DNA of 64,000 nt from an uncultured Micrococcales bacterium (lineage in GTDB: Bacteria > Actinomycetota > Actinomycetes > Actinomycetales > Microbacteriaceae), in contig CAJXZO010000003.1 of assembly GCA_913062975.1 (NCBI GenBank), forward strand, positions 1 through 64,000, read 5' to 3'. Positions 32,950 to 43,453 of the stretch are shown piece after piece (position 1 is the stretch's first letter; each line of letters opens with the position of its first letter). Made by a program: the position numbers and the translations under genes. The notes beneath the pieces are model-generated. The model was given only the letters and a program-made list of their open reading frames with translations. It had not been told where the DNA came from and did no database searches.

Positions 32950-34154
32950 CCTCTTACTATTCGTGACCTGAGGTGCTCGGGCATGGTTTCTAAGTATGAA
33001 TTGATGTTTCTTGCAATCTCAGAAACGCTATCCCCACCGAATTTCTCGGTAATTGCATCAGCGATTACCAAAGCCGCCATTGCTTCCGCAATGATGCCAG
33101 CCGCGGGCACCGCGCAAACATCACTTCTTTGATGGTGAGCAGTGGCCTCCTCACCAGTTAAGGTGTCAACAGTGGATAAAGCCTTGGGCACAGTTGAAAT
33201 TGGCTTCATGCCTACTCTCACTCGAAGCACCTGGCCATTTGACATCCCGCCCTCGATGCCACCGGCACGATCTGTTTTGCGAGACACTTCACCATCAACT
33301 TTTTCAATTTCGTCATGCGCCTCGGAGCCACGCCGACGGGTTGTCTCCAACCCATCACCAATCTCAACGCTCTTCATGGCTTGAATGCTCATCATCGCCT
33401 GAGCCAACCTGCCATCAAGCTTTCTGTCCCAATGAACATAACTTCCCAGACCAGGGGGCAATCCATAAACCAACACTTCAACGGTTCCACCAAGTGTGTC
33501 CCCATCTTTTTTTGCCTTGTCGATCTCAGCAACCATTGCCTCAGAATCTGATTTGTCTAGACATCTCACCAGATCCTCATCAAGTGCAGCAACATCAGCT
33601 GGCGTTGGGATTGAACTGGTGGAAACAGTGCCAATGCTTGTGGTGTGACTGACAATCGTGATTCCCAATTCTGAAAGCAAGGCCTTAGCAACTGTGCCCA
33701 AAGCCACTCTGGCTGCTGTTTCACGTGCACTAGCACGCTCCAACACCGGCCTGGATTCTGAAAAACCGTATTTCTGCATGCCGGTGAAATCAGCGTGTCC
33801 AGGTCTGGGTCTGGTTAATGGCTGTGCTCGAGCTCCTGTTAGCTCTTCTGTGTCTACTGGGTCAGCAGACATAATCTGCTCCCACTTAGGCCACTCTGTG
33901 TTGCCGATGCGAATCGCTATTGGTCCACCCTGAGAAACACCATGGCGGACACCAGATGAGATGGTTACTTCATCCTGCTCAAACTTTTGACGAGAGCCTC
34001 GTCCGTAACCCAACCTGCGCCTTGCTAGCGCAGAGACCAGGTCTCCCGTTTGAATCTCAACGCCTGCTGGAAAACCCTCAAGCACACACACCAGTTCCGG
34101 GCCGTGCGATTCACCCGCAGTAATCCATCTAAGCATTGGACCATTCTCCCACAC
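32946..34154 (-). CDS. aroC: Chorismate synthase
   Basis: [43 protein letters not shown] and GIEGGMSNG motifs. Confidence 0.98.
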   Translation of the reverse strand: MWENGPMLRWITAGESHGPELVCVLEGFPAGVEIQTGDLVSALARRRLGYGRGSRQKFEQDEVTISSGVRHGVSQGGPIAIRIGNTEWPKWEQIMSADPVDTEELTGARAQPLTRPRPGHADFTGMQKYGFSESRPVLERASARETAARVALGTVAKALLSELGITIVSHTTSIGTVSTSSIPTPADVAALDEDLVRCLDKSDSEAMVAEIDKAKKDGDTLGGTVEVLVYGLPPGLGSYVHWDRKLDGRLAQAMMSIQAMKSVEIGDGLETTRRRGSEAHDEIEKVDGEVSRKTDRAGGIEGGMSNGQVLRVRVGMKPISTVPKALSTVDTLTGEEATAHHQRSDVCAVPAAGIIAEAMAALVIADAITEKFGGDSVSEIARNINSYLETMPEHLRSRIVRG

Positions 34155-34878
34155 GATGCATCAACGCCTGACGCATAACCTCGGTAACTGACAAAAGATC
34201 AATCATTTTGGACACGAATGGTGCGCTGAAAGCTATATGTTGCACCGCAGCCTGGTGCAAAAGCATCTCAAGACCACTAATCAAGTGCTGCTCAGACTGG
34301 TTTCTATTCGATGAATACGCAACATCTAAAACGTATTTGTGTTCAAGGTATTCAATCGTGGCATCCCCGGGAGTGGTGTCAATCACCAGATCAGCTTTGC
34401 CGAGATTGGAAACCCTTATTCCATGAGACTCGGCCCAGTGGTTGACCGCTGAAACCTTTTGTTGATTTCTGCCAGTAAACGTGATCTTTCTGTCTCTAAC
34501 AGCAAGTGCTGCACTCTTAGCCGTTGCACCGGTGCCAATTATTTGCACTGTTTGAGCTTCGGTGCCCTCAACTGATTTAGCTATTCCATAAACATCTGTG
34601 TTCAAAGCACTGACCTGGCCGTTATTAATCAACAAGGTGTTGCTAACACCAGTTGCAAGTGATTCATCATCATGCGAGTGGGCAATATCGAATGCTTCTA
34701 TCTTTAGGGGCATGGTCAGCGACAACCCCCTAAAGTCAGCTAATGCGATGTCTTTCAGTGAATTCACCTCTTCTGCATCGTAGCTTGCATCAACTTCTAA
34801 AAATTCAAATGCAGCTCTGTGCAGAGTCGGTGAATGGGAATGATTGATGGGAGAACCCATCACCGCAAATCTAGCCAC
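34129..34878 (-). CDS. aroE: Shikimate dehydrogenase
   Basis: [19 protein letters not shown] and [18 protein letters not shown] motifs. Confidence 0.93.
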   Translation of the reverse strand: MARFAVMGSPINHSHSPTLHRAAFEFLEVDASYDAEEVNSLKDIALADFRGLSLTMPLKIEAFDIAHSHDDESLATGVSNTLLINNGQVSALNTDVYGIAKSVEGTEAQTVQIIGTGATAKSAALAVRDRKITFTGRNQQKVSAVNHWAESHGIRVSNLGKADLVIDTTPGDATIEYLEHKYVLDVAYSSNRNQSEQHLISGLEMLLHQAAVQHIAFSAPFVSKMIDLLSVTEVMRQALMHRVGEWSNA

Positions 34879-35959
34879 AACGACCTGGATTCGCTCGACA
34901 GAAGGCTTGGAAATCCAACACGGCTATCTCATGCTGACGAAGTGTTTCTGAAAACACAGTTTCACCCGTGTCCAGGTCAACGGTAACGAAATACAACCAA
35001 TCGCCAGCCTCTGGATTCAAACTGGCGTCAATAGCCAAAGAGCCTGGATTACCAATCGGCCCGATTGGTAATCCACGATAGAAATAGGTGTTGTAGGGAT
35101 TGTCATCGGCACGCTCTTCATCGGTTGTGGTCACCGATTCGCTTCTGTTTGCATAGTTCACCGTGGCATCACTTTGCAATGGCATGTCAATATCCAGGCG
35201 GTTATTAAAAACAGTAGAAACCTTATAAAAATCTTGAGTTTGCCTGGCCTCCAGCTGAATCACGCTGGCGAGGGTAAGCAATTCATGAGCCTCACTTCTG
35301 TCCAAGTCATACTGAGCCAACTCCTGATCTAATCTTCGGAGCATGGTTTGTACTAATTCAGTCGCCGTTGTGCCGGGGTCTAATTGATAGGTAGCTGGAA
35401 ACAAATAACCCTCGGCGGTGTTTGCTGGATTGTCAATGCCAAGAGCTTCCAAATCGACAAGTTCAGCCTGCATTTCTTCAACCGAAATTCCAACTTGAGA
35501 TTCAATCTCGTTCAGTGTTTGTGTGAGCGTCAAACCCTCGCGTAAACGTAATTGGTCAAAAACACGGTTATCGCCCTCGAGAATTATCTCAACTGCTCGA
35601 ATGCCTGGAATTTGCGTGGGAAAGCTGAATGTTCCTGGAAAAATCGTAGGTTCGAGATCAAGCATTGGTTGATAAACGGCATCAAAACTTTGCACAACAT
35701 CGGCCTCAACCAATAACCTCGCCACGTCCTCACCGTTCGCACCAGCTGGGATGACCACTTCGACTGGATCACCACCTGGACCCGGATAGTCTGCAACGGT
35801 GAACCTATCGACAATTTGTTGAATACCACCACCAACGGCATTTACGACAAACACCCCGGCACCAACCAAGACAGACAGCGAAATGACCACTGCAACCATT
35901 CCACCTAAGCGTCTTGGTTGTTTTGACCTGCGAGTGGGGAGATCAGTCTCAGAATCCAT
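34871..35959 (-). CDS. mltG: Endolytic transglycosylase MltG (YceG-like)
   Basis: N-terminal TM, EGYLFPATYQL, LLTLASVIQLEA and YNTYFYRGLPIGPIGNPGSLAIDA motifs. Confidence 0.95.
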   Translation of the reverse strand: MDSETDLPTRRSKQPRRLGGMVAVVISLSVLVGAGVFVVNAVGGGIQQIVDRFTVADYPGPGGDPVEVVIPAGANGEDVARLLVEADVVQSFDAVYQPMLDLEPTIFPGTFSFPTQIPGIRAVEIILEGDNRVFDQLRLREGLTLTQTLNEIESQVGISVEEMQAELVDLEALGIDNPANTAEGYLFPATYQLDPGTTATELVQTMLRRLDQELAQYDLDRSEAHELLTLASVIQLEARQTQDFYKVSTVFNNRLDIDMPLQSDATVNYANRSESVTTTDEERADDNPYNTYFYRGLPIGPIGNPGSLAIDASLNPEAGDWLYFVTVDLDTGETVFSETLRQHEIAVLDFQAFCRANPGRCG

Positions 35960-36350
35960 TGATGTCCTTTGCCAGACTCGGGTTCGACAATCCTAATTTT
36001 AATATCTCAGCTGCACTAAGCGAATCAACCTCCGCCTTGGCAGCTTGTCTCCCCTTGGACATTCCTTGAGCAATATTGGTGGTCATGCGCTCATCAATCA
36101 TTCTGATTGGTAACTCAACCTGAATGTCCTTTGCAAAACTGATCGAATCATCGGTGCTTGCGGTGTTGTCGCCTTTTAAATTAAGCGGAAGACCAACAAA
36201 AATTACTTCAACCTTTCGGTTGGAGCATTCCTCCTTGATTTGTTGGATTGCCACATCGCGACCAACGGTCCTTAGTGGCAACACAACTCCAGCCGACTCA
36301 ACTGCCAAACCAACCCTTGCCCGACCAACATCAATTCCTAGGGCGGTCAT
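35949..36350 (-). CDS. ruvX: Holliday junction resolvase-like protein RuvX/YqgF
   Basis: ALGIDVGRARVGLAV, VGLPLNLKG and MIDERMTT motifs. Confidence 0.94.
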   Translation of the reverse strand: MTALGIDVGRARVGLAVESAGVVLPLRTVGRDVAIQQIKEECSNRKVEVIFVGLPLNLKGDNTASTDDSISFAKDIQVELPIRMIDERMTTNIAQGMSKGRQAAKAEVDSLSAAEILKLGLSNPSLAKDINGF

Positions 36351-38947
36351 CGCAGTGCCCCATCAACCTGAGCTAAGGCCTCACCAATTTTCTCTACCTC
36401 AGAGCCACCGCCCTGGGCAAAGTCGGCCTTGCCGCCTCCGCCGCCACCTAGCACGGTTGCGGCAAGTTTCACCAAGTCACCGGCTCGGTTATCTGCCTGT
36501 GCTTCACGTCCGACAAACGATGCCACCAATGGCCGACCTGCAACATCAGCAATCAAGACAACTCGGGCCTTTGATCCAAGTTGCTCACCCGCAGCCATGG
36601 TAAGGTCTCGGAGTTGATCGGCTGAGTCGACATCAACTTGTTTGACAAGTTTTTCTCCCTGCGCACTCTGCACCAAGCTGGGAACTATTTGCAAAGCTGC
36701 CTGGGTTTTGAGCGTCTCTATTTCTTTGTTTAGCTTTTTGAGAGTTTCTTGCTGTTCCAAGATCTTCTCGATCAACTGCTCATCATTTGCCTTGAAAGCA
36801 TTGGCAAGCGTTCGCATCTGGTCTCTATGGGTGAACAGCGCATGCAGTGATTCGATGCCAACGTGAGCCTCGATTCGACGAGAGTTGGCCCCAATTGAAG
36901 ACTCTCCAATGATAGAAACATTGCCAATCTGGGCGCTTCTGGAAACATGTGTTCCACCACAAAGCTCTCTCGACCAGGGTCCTCCAATTTGGATAACCCT
37001 TACTGTCTCGTCATAGGTCTCTCCAAACAAAGCCAATGCTCCGAATTCCTTCGCTTCTGGCAGACTCATCTGGTGGGCACTCACGGCAAGATCCGCTCTA
37101 ATCGCTAGGTTTGAAACCTCTTCAATTTCGGATTTGGTTTCGGCACTGAGTGATTCAGACCAACCAAAATCCAGGCGCATGTAGCCAGGCTTGTTGTAGC
37201 TTCCTGACTGCAGAGCATCTGGCCCCAAAACTTCTCGAATTGCAGCGTGCACCACGTGGGTGGCGCTGTGAGCTTGACAGGCACCAAGCCTCCACTCCCT
37301 GTCCACCTTTGTAAAAACATTCTGACCCGGTTCAGGCTGACCCAAAACGGCGCGAACTTTGTGGCTGATTAGTCCTCTGACTGGTTTCTGAACATCCAGG
37401 ACCTCTAGTTCTAGGTTTTCGCCCAGAATCAATCCAGCATCACTGTCTTGACCACCGCTTTCGGCATAAAGACTGGTTCTGTCAACAACCACTTCATAAA
37501 TATCTTCACCTAGGTGATTCACGCCAAGCACCTGAGCTTCGGATTCCAACTGCTCGTAGCCTGTGAAGAAGGTCTCACCGATTGCACGCATGTTGGTTAT
37601 GAATTCATCATCGTTTAAGCCCGAACGCTTAGCCTTCGCATCAGCTTTTGCTCGTTGCTTCTGTTCTTGCATCAATTTTTCAAATCCAACCCGATCAACA
37701 GACTTTGAACTCTCTGATGCAACTTCTTCGGTCAGATCAATAGGGAAACCGAAGGTGTCATGCAACCTAAAAGCAATTTCTGCAGGGAGCTGATTACCAG
37801 TCATTTCCTCCAGCTGCTGTTCAAGCAATAGCTCGCCTGCCACCAGCGTCTTCAAAAAGCTTGTTTCTTCATTGGTGGCCAATTTTTGGACGCGAGCAAA
37901 GGTATCTTTTAGTTCTGGATAAGCATCAACCATTGCCTCGTAACTGGTCTGGAACAGCTCCGCCATGGCCTTGCTCTCGACACCGAGTAATCTAAGTGCT
38001 CTAACCACCCTTCGAAGCAGTCTTCGGAGGATATAACCCCTGCCCTCATTTGCTGGTGTTACTCCATCGCTCATCAGCATTAATGAACTTCTTACGTGAT
38101 CAGCAATCACTCTCATCCGAACGTCAGATTCCTCAGATTCCCCATAGCGAATGCCAGATAGTCGCTCAGAATGCTCAATTAGAGGCCTCACTTGGTCAAT
38201 TTCGTAGATATTGTCAACACCCTGCATCAGGAAGGCAACCCGCTCCAGGCCCATTCCGGTGTCGATGTTCTTGCTGGGCAACTCACCCAAAATTGGAAAG
38301 TCGTCTTTTCCACCACCATCCCCGCGCTGGTACTGCATGAACACCAAGTTCCAAATCTCTATGTAGCGATTTTCGTCTGCTTCCGGACCACCCTCTTGGC
38401 CGTAATCCGCTCCGCGATCATAATAAATCTCGGAACAGGGACCTGCGGGCCCAGCCTGACCAGTGGACCAGTAGTTGTCTTCCATGCCGCGCTTTTGGAT
38501 TCTGGAGGCGGGAACGTCTGTGTTTTCTAGCCAAAGATCCTCTGATTCCTGATCGTCTTTATAAACGGTCACCCAGAGTTTTTCTTTATCCAGACCCAGA
38601 CCACCTTTGGATTGATCAGCGGTGAGAAACTCCCATGCATAGACAATTGCTTCTTTTTTGAAATAGTCCCCGAAGCTAAAGTTTCCATTCATCTGGAAAA
38701 AGGTTCCATGACGGGTGGTCTTGCCAACCTCTTCGATGTCCAGAGTTCGCACACATTTTTGAACGCTGGTGGCTCGCTTATAGGGTGCTGGCTCTATACC
38801 GGTCATATAGGGAATGAAGGGAACCATTCCCGCTACGACGAACATCAAATTGGGGTCATGGCTGATCAGAGGTGCACTGGGCACAACCTCATGGTTTTTT
38901 GATTTGAAAAAATCTAGCCATCTCCGCTTAATCTCAGCGGTTTGCAT
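36347..38947 (-). CDS. alaS: Alanyl-tRNA synthetase
   Basis: HEVVPSAPLISHDPNLMFVVAGM, ACQAHSATHVVHAA and CGGTHV motifs. Confidence 0.99.
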   Translation of the reverse strand: MQTAEIKRRWLDFFKSKNHEVVPSAPLISHDPNLMFVVAGMVPFIPYMTGIEPAPYKRATSVQKCVRTLDIEEVGKTTRHGTFFQMNGNFSFGDYFKKEAIVYAWEFLTADQSKGGLGLDKEKLWVTVYKDDQESEDLWLENTDVPASRIQKRGMEDNYWSTGQAGPAGPCSEIYYDRGADYGQEGGPEADENRYIEIWNLVFMQYQRGDGGGKDDFPILGELPSKNIDTGMGLERVAFLMQGVDNIYEIDQVRPLIEHSERLSGIRYGESEESDVRMRVIADHVRSSLMLMSDGVTPANEGRGYILRRLLRRVVRALRLLGVESKAMAELFQTSYEAMVDAYPELKDTFARVQKLATNEETSFLKTLVAGELLLEQQLEEMTGNQLPAEIAFRLHDTFGFPIDLTEEVASESSKSVDRVGFEKLMQEQKQRAKADAKAKRSGLNDDEFITNMRAIGETFFTGYEQLESEAQVLGVNHLGEDIYEVVVDRTSLYAESGGQDSDAGLILGENLELEVLDVQKPVRGLISHKVRAVLGQPEPGQNVFTKVDREWRLGACQAHSATHVVHAAIREVLGPDALQSGSYNKPGYMRLDFGWSESLSAETKSEIEEVSNLAIRADLAVSAHQMSLPEAKEFGALALFGETYDETVRVIQIGGPWSRELCGGTHVSRSAQIGNVSIIGESSIGANSRRIEAHVGIESLHALFTHRDQMRTLANAFKANDEQLIEKILEQQETLKKLNKEIETLKTQAALQIVPSLVQSAQGEKLVKQVDVDSADQLRDLTMAAGEQLGSKARVVLIADVAGRPLVASFVGREAQADNRAGDLVKLAATVLGGGGGGKADFAQGGGSEVEKIGEALAQVDGALR

Positions 38948-38949
38948 GC

Positions 38950-39138
38950 CTACTTCTTCGCCTGCTTGCGAATTTCTTGCTCGCGCTCTCTAAACCCATC
39001 AAACACTGACTGTCCGAACTCTCTCGCGGTCTGCTTTCCATCCTCAGCAAGTTTTTGCGCCTGCGGATTGTCGCGCAGTTGCTGCAGTGTCAGAACTCCA
39101 AGTCCTATGCCTGCTATAAACCAGCCGAATTTACTCAT
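38950..39138 (-). CDS. Small single-TM hypothetical protein between alaS and the DUF948 gene
   Basis: 62 aa with N-terminal hydrophobic segment and charged tail, tightly packed between conserved genes. Confidence 0.7.
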   Translation of the reverse strand: MSKFGWFIAGIGLGVLTLQQLRDNPQAQKLAEDGKQTAREFGQSVFDGFREREQEIRKQAKK

Positions 39139-39488
39139 TTTCCGCTCCCTCTAAAAATTCCTTTACCAAAGCCCTTGGTTATCCCTATCAGCTTAGCCAA
39201 TGGTCCTCCGATACCAGCAGTTAGAACCGCCACCAGGCTGTTGACGTTCTCAGTTACCTGCTCAACATCCTCAGTGATTGAATCCACTCTGCTTAGCTGT
39301 TTATTCAATTCGACTAGAGAGACATTGGCCTCCTTAAGCATGGGCTTAAGTTCCTGGTTAAGCAATTTCACGGTAACAGTGGTTTCATCAACCACCTTGG
39401 CAAGTTTGATTAGTGGAAGACCAAGGAAAATAACCAGCAGCACAAACCCGCCTGCAAAAAGCAGGCCGATTATGTCACTGATATTCAA
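39135..39488 (-). CDS. DUF948-like membrane protein
   Basis: N-terminal TM then coiled-coil (LIKLAKVVDETTVTVKLLNQELKPMLKEANVSLVELNKQLSRVDSITEDVE). Confidence 0.8.
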   Translation of the reverse strand: MNISDIIGLLFAGGFVLLVIFLGLPLIKLAKVVDETTVTVKLLNQELKPMLKEANVSLVELNKQLSRVDSITEDVEQVTENVNSLVAVLTAGIGGPLAKLIGITKGFGKGIFRGSGK

Positions 39489-39491
39489 GGA

Positions 39492-40121
39492 TTACCTCGC
39501 TGCGTAGTACTCAACCACGAGCTGAACATCACAGGTTATTGGAACTTCGGCACGCTTTGGTCGACGTTGCAGGGTTGCCTGAAGTTTGTCAAGTTCCACG
39601 CTCACGTAATCAGGCACTGCAGGCAAAACGTCTGCGTGGCCACCAGCTGCTGCAACCTGGAACGGCTCGGTTTTTTCACTGTCTGGGTGGACGTGAATCA
39701 TCTGACCTGGCTTGATGCGGTAGCTAGGGCGGTCAACTCTCTGGCCATCGACCATGATGTGGCGATGAACTACTAGCTGTCGTGACTGGGCGATTGTTCG
39801 AGCCAATCCTGCTCTTAGCACCAATGCATCCAAGCGCATTTCCAACAGCTCTACCAGGTTCTCACCGGTCAGCCCCTCGGTTCTCTTGGCTTCTTTAAAA
39901 GTCCTGCGAAGCTGTGCTTCGCGAATTCCATACTGTGCGCGTAGGCGCTGCTTCTCCCTTAGTCGCACCGCGTAGTCGCTGTCACTACGCCTCTTGGTAC
40001 GTCCGTGTTGGCCTGGACCGTACGGACGCTTTTCCATGTATTTGGCGGCCTTTGGGGTAAGCGCAAGACCCAATGATCGAGACAGTCTAGTCTTAGACTT
40101 GGTTCTGGATGTCTTTGACAA
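39492..40121 (-). CDS. rpsD: 30S ribosomal protein S4 (TTG start, zinc-free type)
   Basis: EKRPYGPGQHGRTKRRSDSDYAVRLREKQRLRAQYGIREAQLRR and S4 domain motifs. Confidence 0.98.
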   Translation of the reverse strand: MSKTSRTKSKTRLSRSLGLALTPKAAKYMEKRPYGPGQHGRTKRRSDSDYAVRLREKQRLRAQYGIREAQLRRTFKEAKRTEGLTGENLVELLEMRLDALVLRAGLARTIAQSRQLVVHRHIMVDGQRVDRPSYRIKPGQMIHVHPDSEKTEPFQVAAAGGHADVLPAVPDYVSVELDKLQATLQRRPKRAEVPITCDVQLVVEYYAAR

Positions 40122-40195
40122 AAAATACCTTTCGTTATTTATTCCTTGGACTCAGCCGCTAGCCCAAACAACCACGAAAGCATAGCACGCGGCAT

Positions 40196-41413
40196 TCAGC
40201 TAGCGCTAGAGCCTGGCCTCAAAATCCCTTGAATTTTTGCATATCTCTCAGCAAATGATTTTTCAGCATCCAGGTCCCCAGGAATGTAATACTCGGGTAA
40301 TTCGTGATTGCTATAAGCCTGTGCAACAATCTTAGAATCAAAATCATGTGGGTATTTATAGCCTTTAGCCCTTGGCAACAGATACTCAGGAATTGAACCT
40401 TTTAGACCGTTGCTGACATCATCCATGGCTCGATTGATGGCGTTATAGGCAGAGTTGGATTTCCCGCTCAAACACAGCATCACCGTGAGTTGTGAGAGTG
40501 GAATTCTTGCCTCGGGCATGCCAATTTGTTGCACGATCTGCATGGTTGCAGCCGCTGCCGTCAGCGAATTGGGGTTAGCGAGTCCGATGTCTTCACTGGC
40601 CAAAATTGCTAGCCTTCGGGCTATGAACATCGGGTCCTCTCCCCCGACTAGCATTACCGCCAAATAATGAATGGCGGCATTCACGTCACTTCCCCGCACC
40701 GCTTTGATAAATGCACTTATCGCCTGATAGTGGTTATCCCCAACGCGGTCATAGTGCAATTGGAGCTTTTCCTGAACGGATTTGATTGTCTTTTCATTTA
40801 TTGGATCATCGGCCATTTCAATTATCGAAATCAACCTTCTGGCATCTCCACCACTGAGCGCTGAGAGCAATTCAAGCGCTTTGGGTTCAATTTTTTTCTC
40901 AACAGCATTTGCTGCCCTGGTGGCAATCTCTAAAACATCATCATCAGTCAGTGACTGCAGTCTGAGGATCAGCATCCTTGATTGCATTGCAGGGTTTAGG
41001 GCAAATGAGGGATTCTCAGTGGTGGCCCCGATCAAGCTGACTGTTCCGTTTTCGGTGACCTTCAACAAAGAATCCTGCTGTGATTTAGAAAAGCGATGAA
41101 TCTCATCCAAGAACAAAACCGTGTGACGCTGATAGGTCTGCCAAATCTCCAAGGCCTTTTTTGTAACATCACGAATCTCTTTGACCCCAACATCGATTGC
41201 ACTGAGCTCTATAAATTCAGCATCAATCGCTTTAGCCAGCAATCTCGCTAGGGTTGTCTTGCCAGTGCCTGGTGGACCCTGCAAAACAATTGAATGTAAT
41301 TGCCTGCTGGCTATCATCTTGGCCATTGGTGCAGTTGGTTCAAAAAGGTGAGATTGGCCAACAAAGTCCTCAAAAGATTTTGGCCTAAGAATCTCGGCAA
41401 GCTGTTTTTGCAT
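40196..41413 (-). CDS. rarA: Replication-associated recombination protein A / MgsA-type AAA ATPase (start trimmed to MQKQLAEILRPKSF)
   Basis: LQGPPGTGKTTLARLLAKAI, VLFLDEIHRFSKSQQDSLL and IGATTENPSFALNPA motifs. Confidence 0.94.
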   Translation of the reverse strand: MQKQLAEILRPKSFEDFVGQSHLFEPTAPMAKMIASRQLHSIVLQGPPGTGKTTLARLLAKAIDAEFIELSAIDVGVKEIRDVTKKALEIWQTYQRHTVLFLDEIHRFSKSQQDSLLKVTENGTVSLIGATTENPSFALNPAMQSRMLILRLQSLTDDDVLEIATRAANAVEKKIEPKALELLSALSGGDARRLISIIEMADDPINEKTIKSVQEKLQLHYDRVGDNHYQAISAFIKAVRGSDVNAAIHYLAVMLVGGEDPMFIARRLAILASEDIGLANPNSLTAAAATMQIVQQIGMPEARIPLSQLTVMLCLSGKSNSAYNAINRAMDDVSNGLKGSIPEYLLPRAKGYKYPHDFDSKIVAQAYSNHELPEYYIPGDLDAEKSFAERYAKIQGILRPGSSAS

Positions 41414-41420
41414 AGCAGCA

Positions 41421-41426
41421 ACTCTA
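41421..41426 (-). promoter_or_regulatory. Candidate -10 hexamer (TAGAGT) 7 nt upstream of the rarA ATG
   Basis: Minus-strand TAGAGT-TGCTGCT-ATG fits a TAnnnT -10 at leaderless spacing. Confidence 0.4.
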
Positions 41427-41433
41427 TGAGAAC

Positions 41434-41439
41434 TACAAT
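41434..41439 (+). promoter_or_regulatory. Candidate -10 hexamer (TACAAT) for the ppi gene
   Basis: TACAAT in the 45-bp rarA/ppi divergent spacer, followed by an AGGAG Shine-Dalgarno before the ATG at 41459. Confidence 0.4.
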
Positions 41440-41458
41440 AGTCGAGGCTAGGAGACAA

Positions 41459-42214
41459 ATGGCAAAGAGAAATCAGCAACAGGAAATCACTCGTCGCTTC
41501 GAAGCGAAGCAAGAGATAGCTAGACAGCGCGCTGAGCGGGCACCAAAGGACAATCGTCTGTTTGCAACCATTGCACTAGCTGCGGTACTCGTCACTGCTG
41601 TTGGACAGATTTTATATTTCGGACCTGGTGAAACACCTGCGGCATCACTTGAAGATTCAGTAGAAGAATTAACTGAAGAAATCGAGCGAGAGGTTCCGGA
41701 TCCAAGTTTGAGTGAGAACAGAGACTGGACCGGTTCACTGTTGCTGAATGACCAACCACTGGAAATCACAATGTTCGGTGAGCAAGCACCGCAGGCTGTT
41801 GCCAACTTTGTGAGCCTTTCTGATGCTGGTTTCTATGAAGACATGGAGTGCCACCGATTGGTTACTGATGGAATCTTTGTACTGCAGTGCGGAGATCCAA
41901 GTGGGGACGGTAGCGGTGGACCCGGATACACCTGGGGTCCCATCGAGAATGCACCCGAGGATGATCTCTACCCAGCGGGTAGCATTGCCATGGCCCGAGC
42001 GAGTAATCTCGGAGACAGCATGGGGAGCCAATTTTTCATTGTTTATGAAGACAGCGTGATCCCAAGTGATGTCGCCGGTGGCTACACAATCATGGGGCAA
42101 GTTGATAACGGTCTAGAAACAGTTATCGAAATCGCCTCACAAGGAACCGCTGATGGCAGTAATGATGGAACTCCGGCAGAACCAGTAATTCTGAATTCTG
42201 TCGAACTTCAATAA
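41459..42214 (+). CDS. Cyclophilin-type peptidyl-prolyl isomerase, membrane anchored
   Basis: N-terminal TM; APQAVANFVSLSDAGFYEDMECHRLV and SMGSQFFIVYEDS motifs; ATG with AGGAG upstream. Confidence 0.93.
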   Translation: MAKRNQQQEITRRFEAKQEIARQRAERAPKDNRLFATIALAAVLVTAVGQILYFGPGETPAASLEDSVEELTEEIEREVPDPSLSENRDWTGSLLLNDQPLEITMFGEQAPQAVANFVSLSDAGFYEDMECHRLVTDGIFVLQCGDPSGDGSGGPGYTWGPIENAPEDDLYPAGSIAMARASNLGDSMGSQFFIVYEDSVIPSDVAGGYTIMGQVDNGLETVIEIASQGTADGSNDGTPAEPVILNSVELQ

Positions 42215-42229
42215 ACAGGAGCTTCGAAA

Positions 42230-43453
42230 TTGGCTATAGAAACCTCGCACGCAAGTGTTGATGAAAACAACAACGTGTATCTGATTGACGGGGGTGAAAA
42301 AACACTTGTTGGTCAGTATCCAAACGTTCCAGCTGAAGAGGCCCTTGCCTACTTTTCAAGAAAATTTGACGACTTAGAAGCTCAGGTTCGACTGCTTGAG
42401 CAGAGGATCAAGACAACCAGTGCCACCCCAAGTGCTGTTGAGGAAAACCTAAAAGCCGTTGAGAAGGAGCTCAGTGAGCCAAAATTTGTTGGTGATGCTA
42501 ATTCCCTAAGAACCAGAGTTGAGGCGCTCAAACCCGCCCTGGAAGCGCTTAGAGAGCAGCACAAGAAGAAAACCGAAGAGGAAATTGCCAAAGCGCTGGC
42601 CGAAAAGGAAAAGATAGCGGCTAAAGCCGAACAAATCGCTAACCGTGATCCCGCAAAAACCATTTGGAAAAATGCTGGCAAAGAAATGCAGGAGTTATTC
42701 GAAGCCTGGCAAACACTCCAAAAAAACGGGCCGAGAGTTCCAAAGGCCCAAGCTGACCCGATCTGGAAAAGATTCAGCAAGGCCCGCGCAAAGTTTGAAA
42801 CCGATAAGCGTGCATTTTTTTCAGACCTGGACAAGCGTGTCAAGGAAGCCAAGAAGCTGAAAAACGATCTAGTGAAGCAAGCCGAGGAGTTGGTCAGCAA
42901 AGGTTCCCAAGCAGCCGACGAATTCAAAGGCCTGCAGGACAAATGGAAAAGGGCAGCCAGAATCGGTAAGGGTGAAGAAGCTCTATGGGAAAGATTCAAA
43001 AAAGCCGGGGATGCCATCTTTGAACAAAAGAAGGCTGAGAATGAAAAGCTCCGAGAGCAGGAGATGGCAAACTACGAGCTGAAGTTGGAGCTTGTAAAGA
43101 AAGCCGAAGCGGTCAAGATTGATGATCTCAAGAAAGCTCGAGAAGAGCTCTCAAGGATCAACATGGAATGGTCAAAGATTGGTCGCGTCCCAAAGGACAA
43201 AATCCGCGAGCTCGACACACGGATGTCAAAGGTCGAAAATGCAGTGAAGCAAAAAGAGGAAGATGAATGGCGTCGCACAGACCCCGAGAGTCAGCACCGT
43301 TCAAATTCACTGATAGAACAGCTCGAGCAGTCCATTGCAGATATTGAAAAACAGATTGCTGATGCTAAGGATGCCAAGAAAAAGGCAGAGCTTGAGAAAA
43401 ACCTTGAAGCTAGAAAGTCTTGGCTAGAAGCTGCCAAACAGGCTGCTAACTAA
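42230..43453 (+). CDS. DUF349 domain-containing protein (TTG start)
   Basis: Repeated W-containing helical units (MQELFEAWQTLQKNGPRVPKAQADPIWKRFSKARAKF; EFKGLQDKWKRAARIGKGEEALWERFKKAGDAIF). Confidence 0.93.
   Translation: MAIETSHASVDENNNVYLIDGGEKTLVGQYPNVPAEEALAYFSRKFDDLEAQVRLLEQRIKTTSATPSAVEENLKAVEKELSEPKFVGDANSLRTRVEALKPALEALREQHKKKTEEEIAKALAEKEKIAAKAEQIANRDPAKTIWKNAGKEMQELFEAWQTLQKNGPRVPKAQADPIWKRFSKARAKFETDKRAFFSDLDKRVKEAKKLKNDLVKQAEELVSKGSQAADEFKGLQDKWKRAARIGKGEEALWERFKKAGDAIFEQKKAENEKLREQEMANYELKLELVKKAEAVKIDDLKKAREELSRINMEWSKIGRVPKDKIRELDTRMSKVENAVKQKEEDEWRRTDPESQHRSNSLIEQLEQSIADIEKQIADAKDAKKKAELEKNLEARKSWLEAAKQAAN

Noticed and set aside
33194-33652. 152-aa plus-strand ORF opposite aroC
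   Set aside because: Compositionally odd (His/Pro/Ser-rich) shadow ORF within conserved aroC.
42382-43017. 211-aa minus-strand ORF opposite the DUF349 gene
   Set aside because: Low-complexity Ser/Leu/Phe-rich product that is the expected mirror of a Lys/Glu-rich coding sequence; the plus-strand gene has clear family features.
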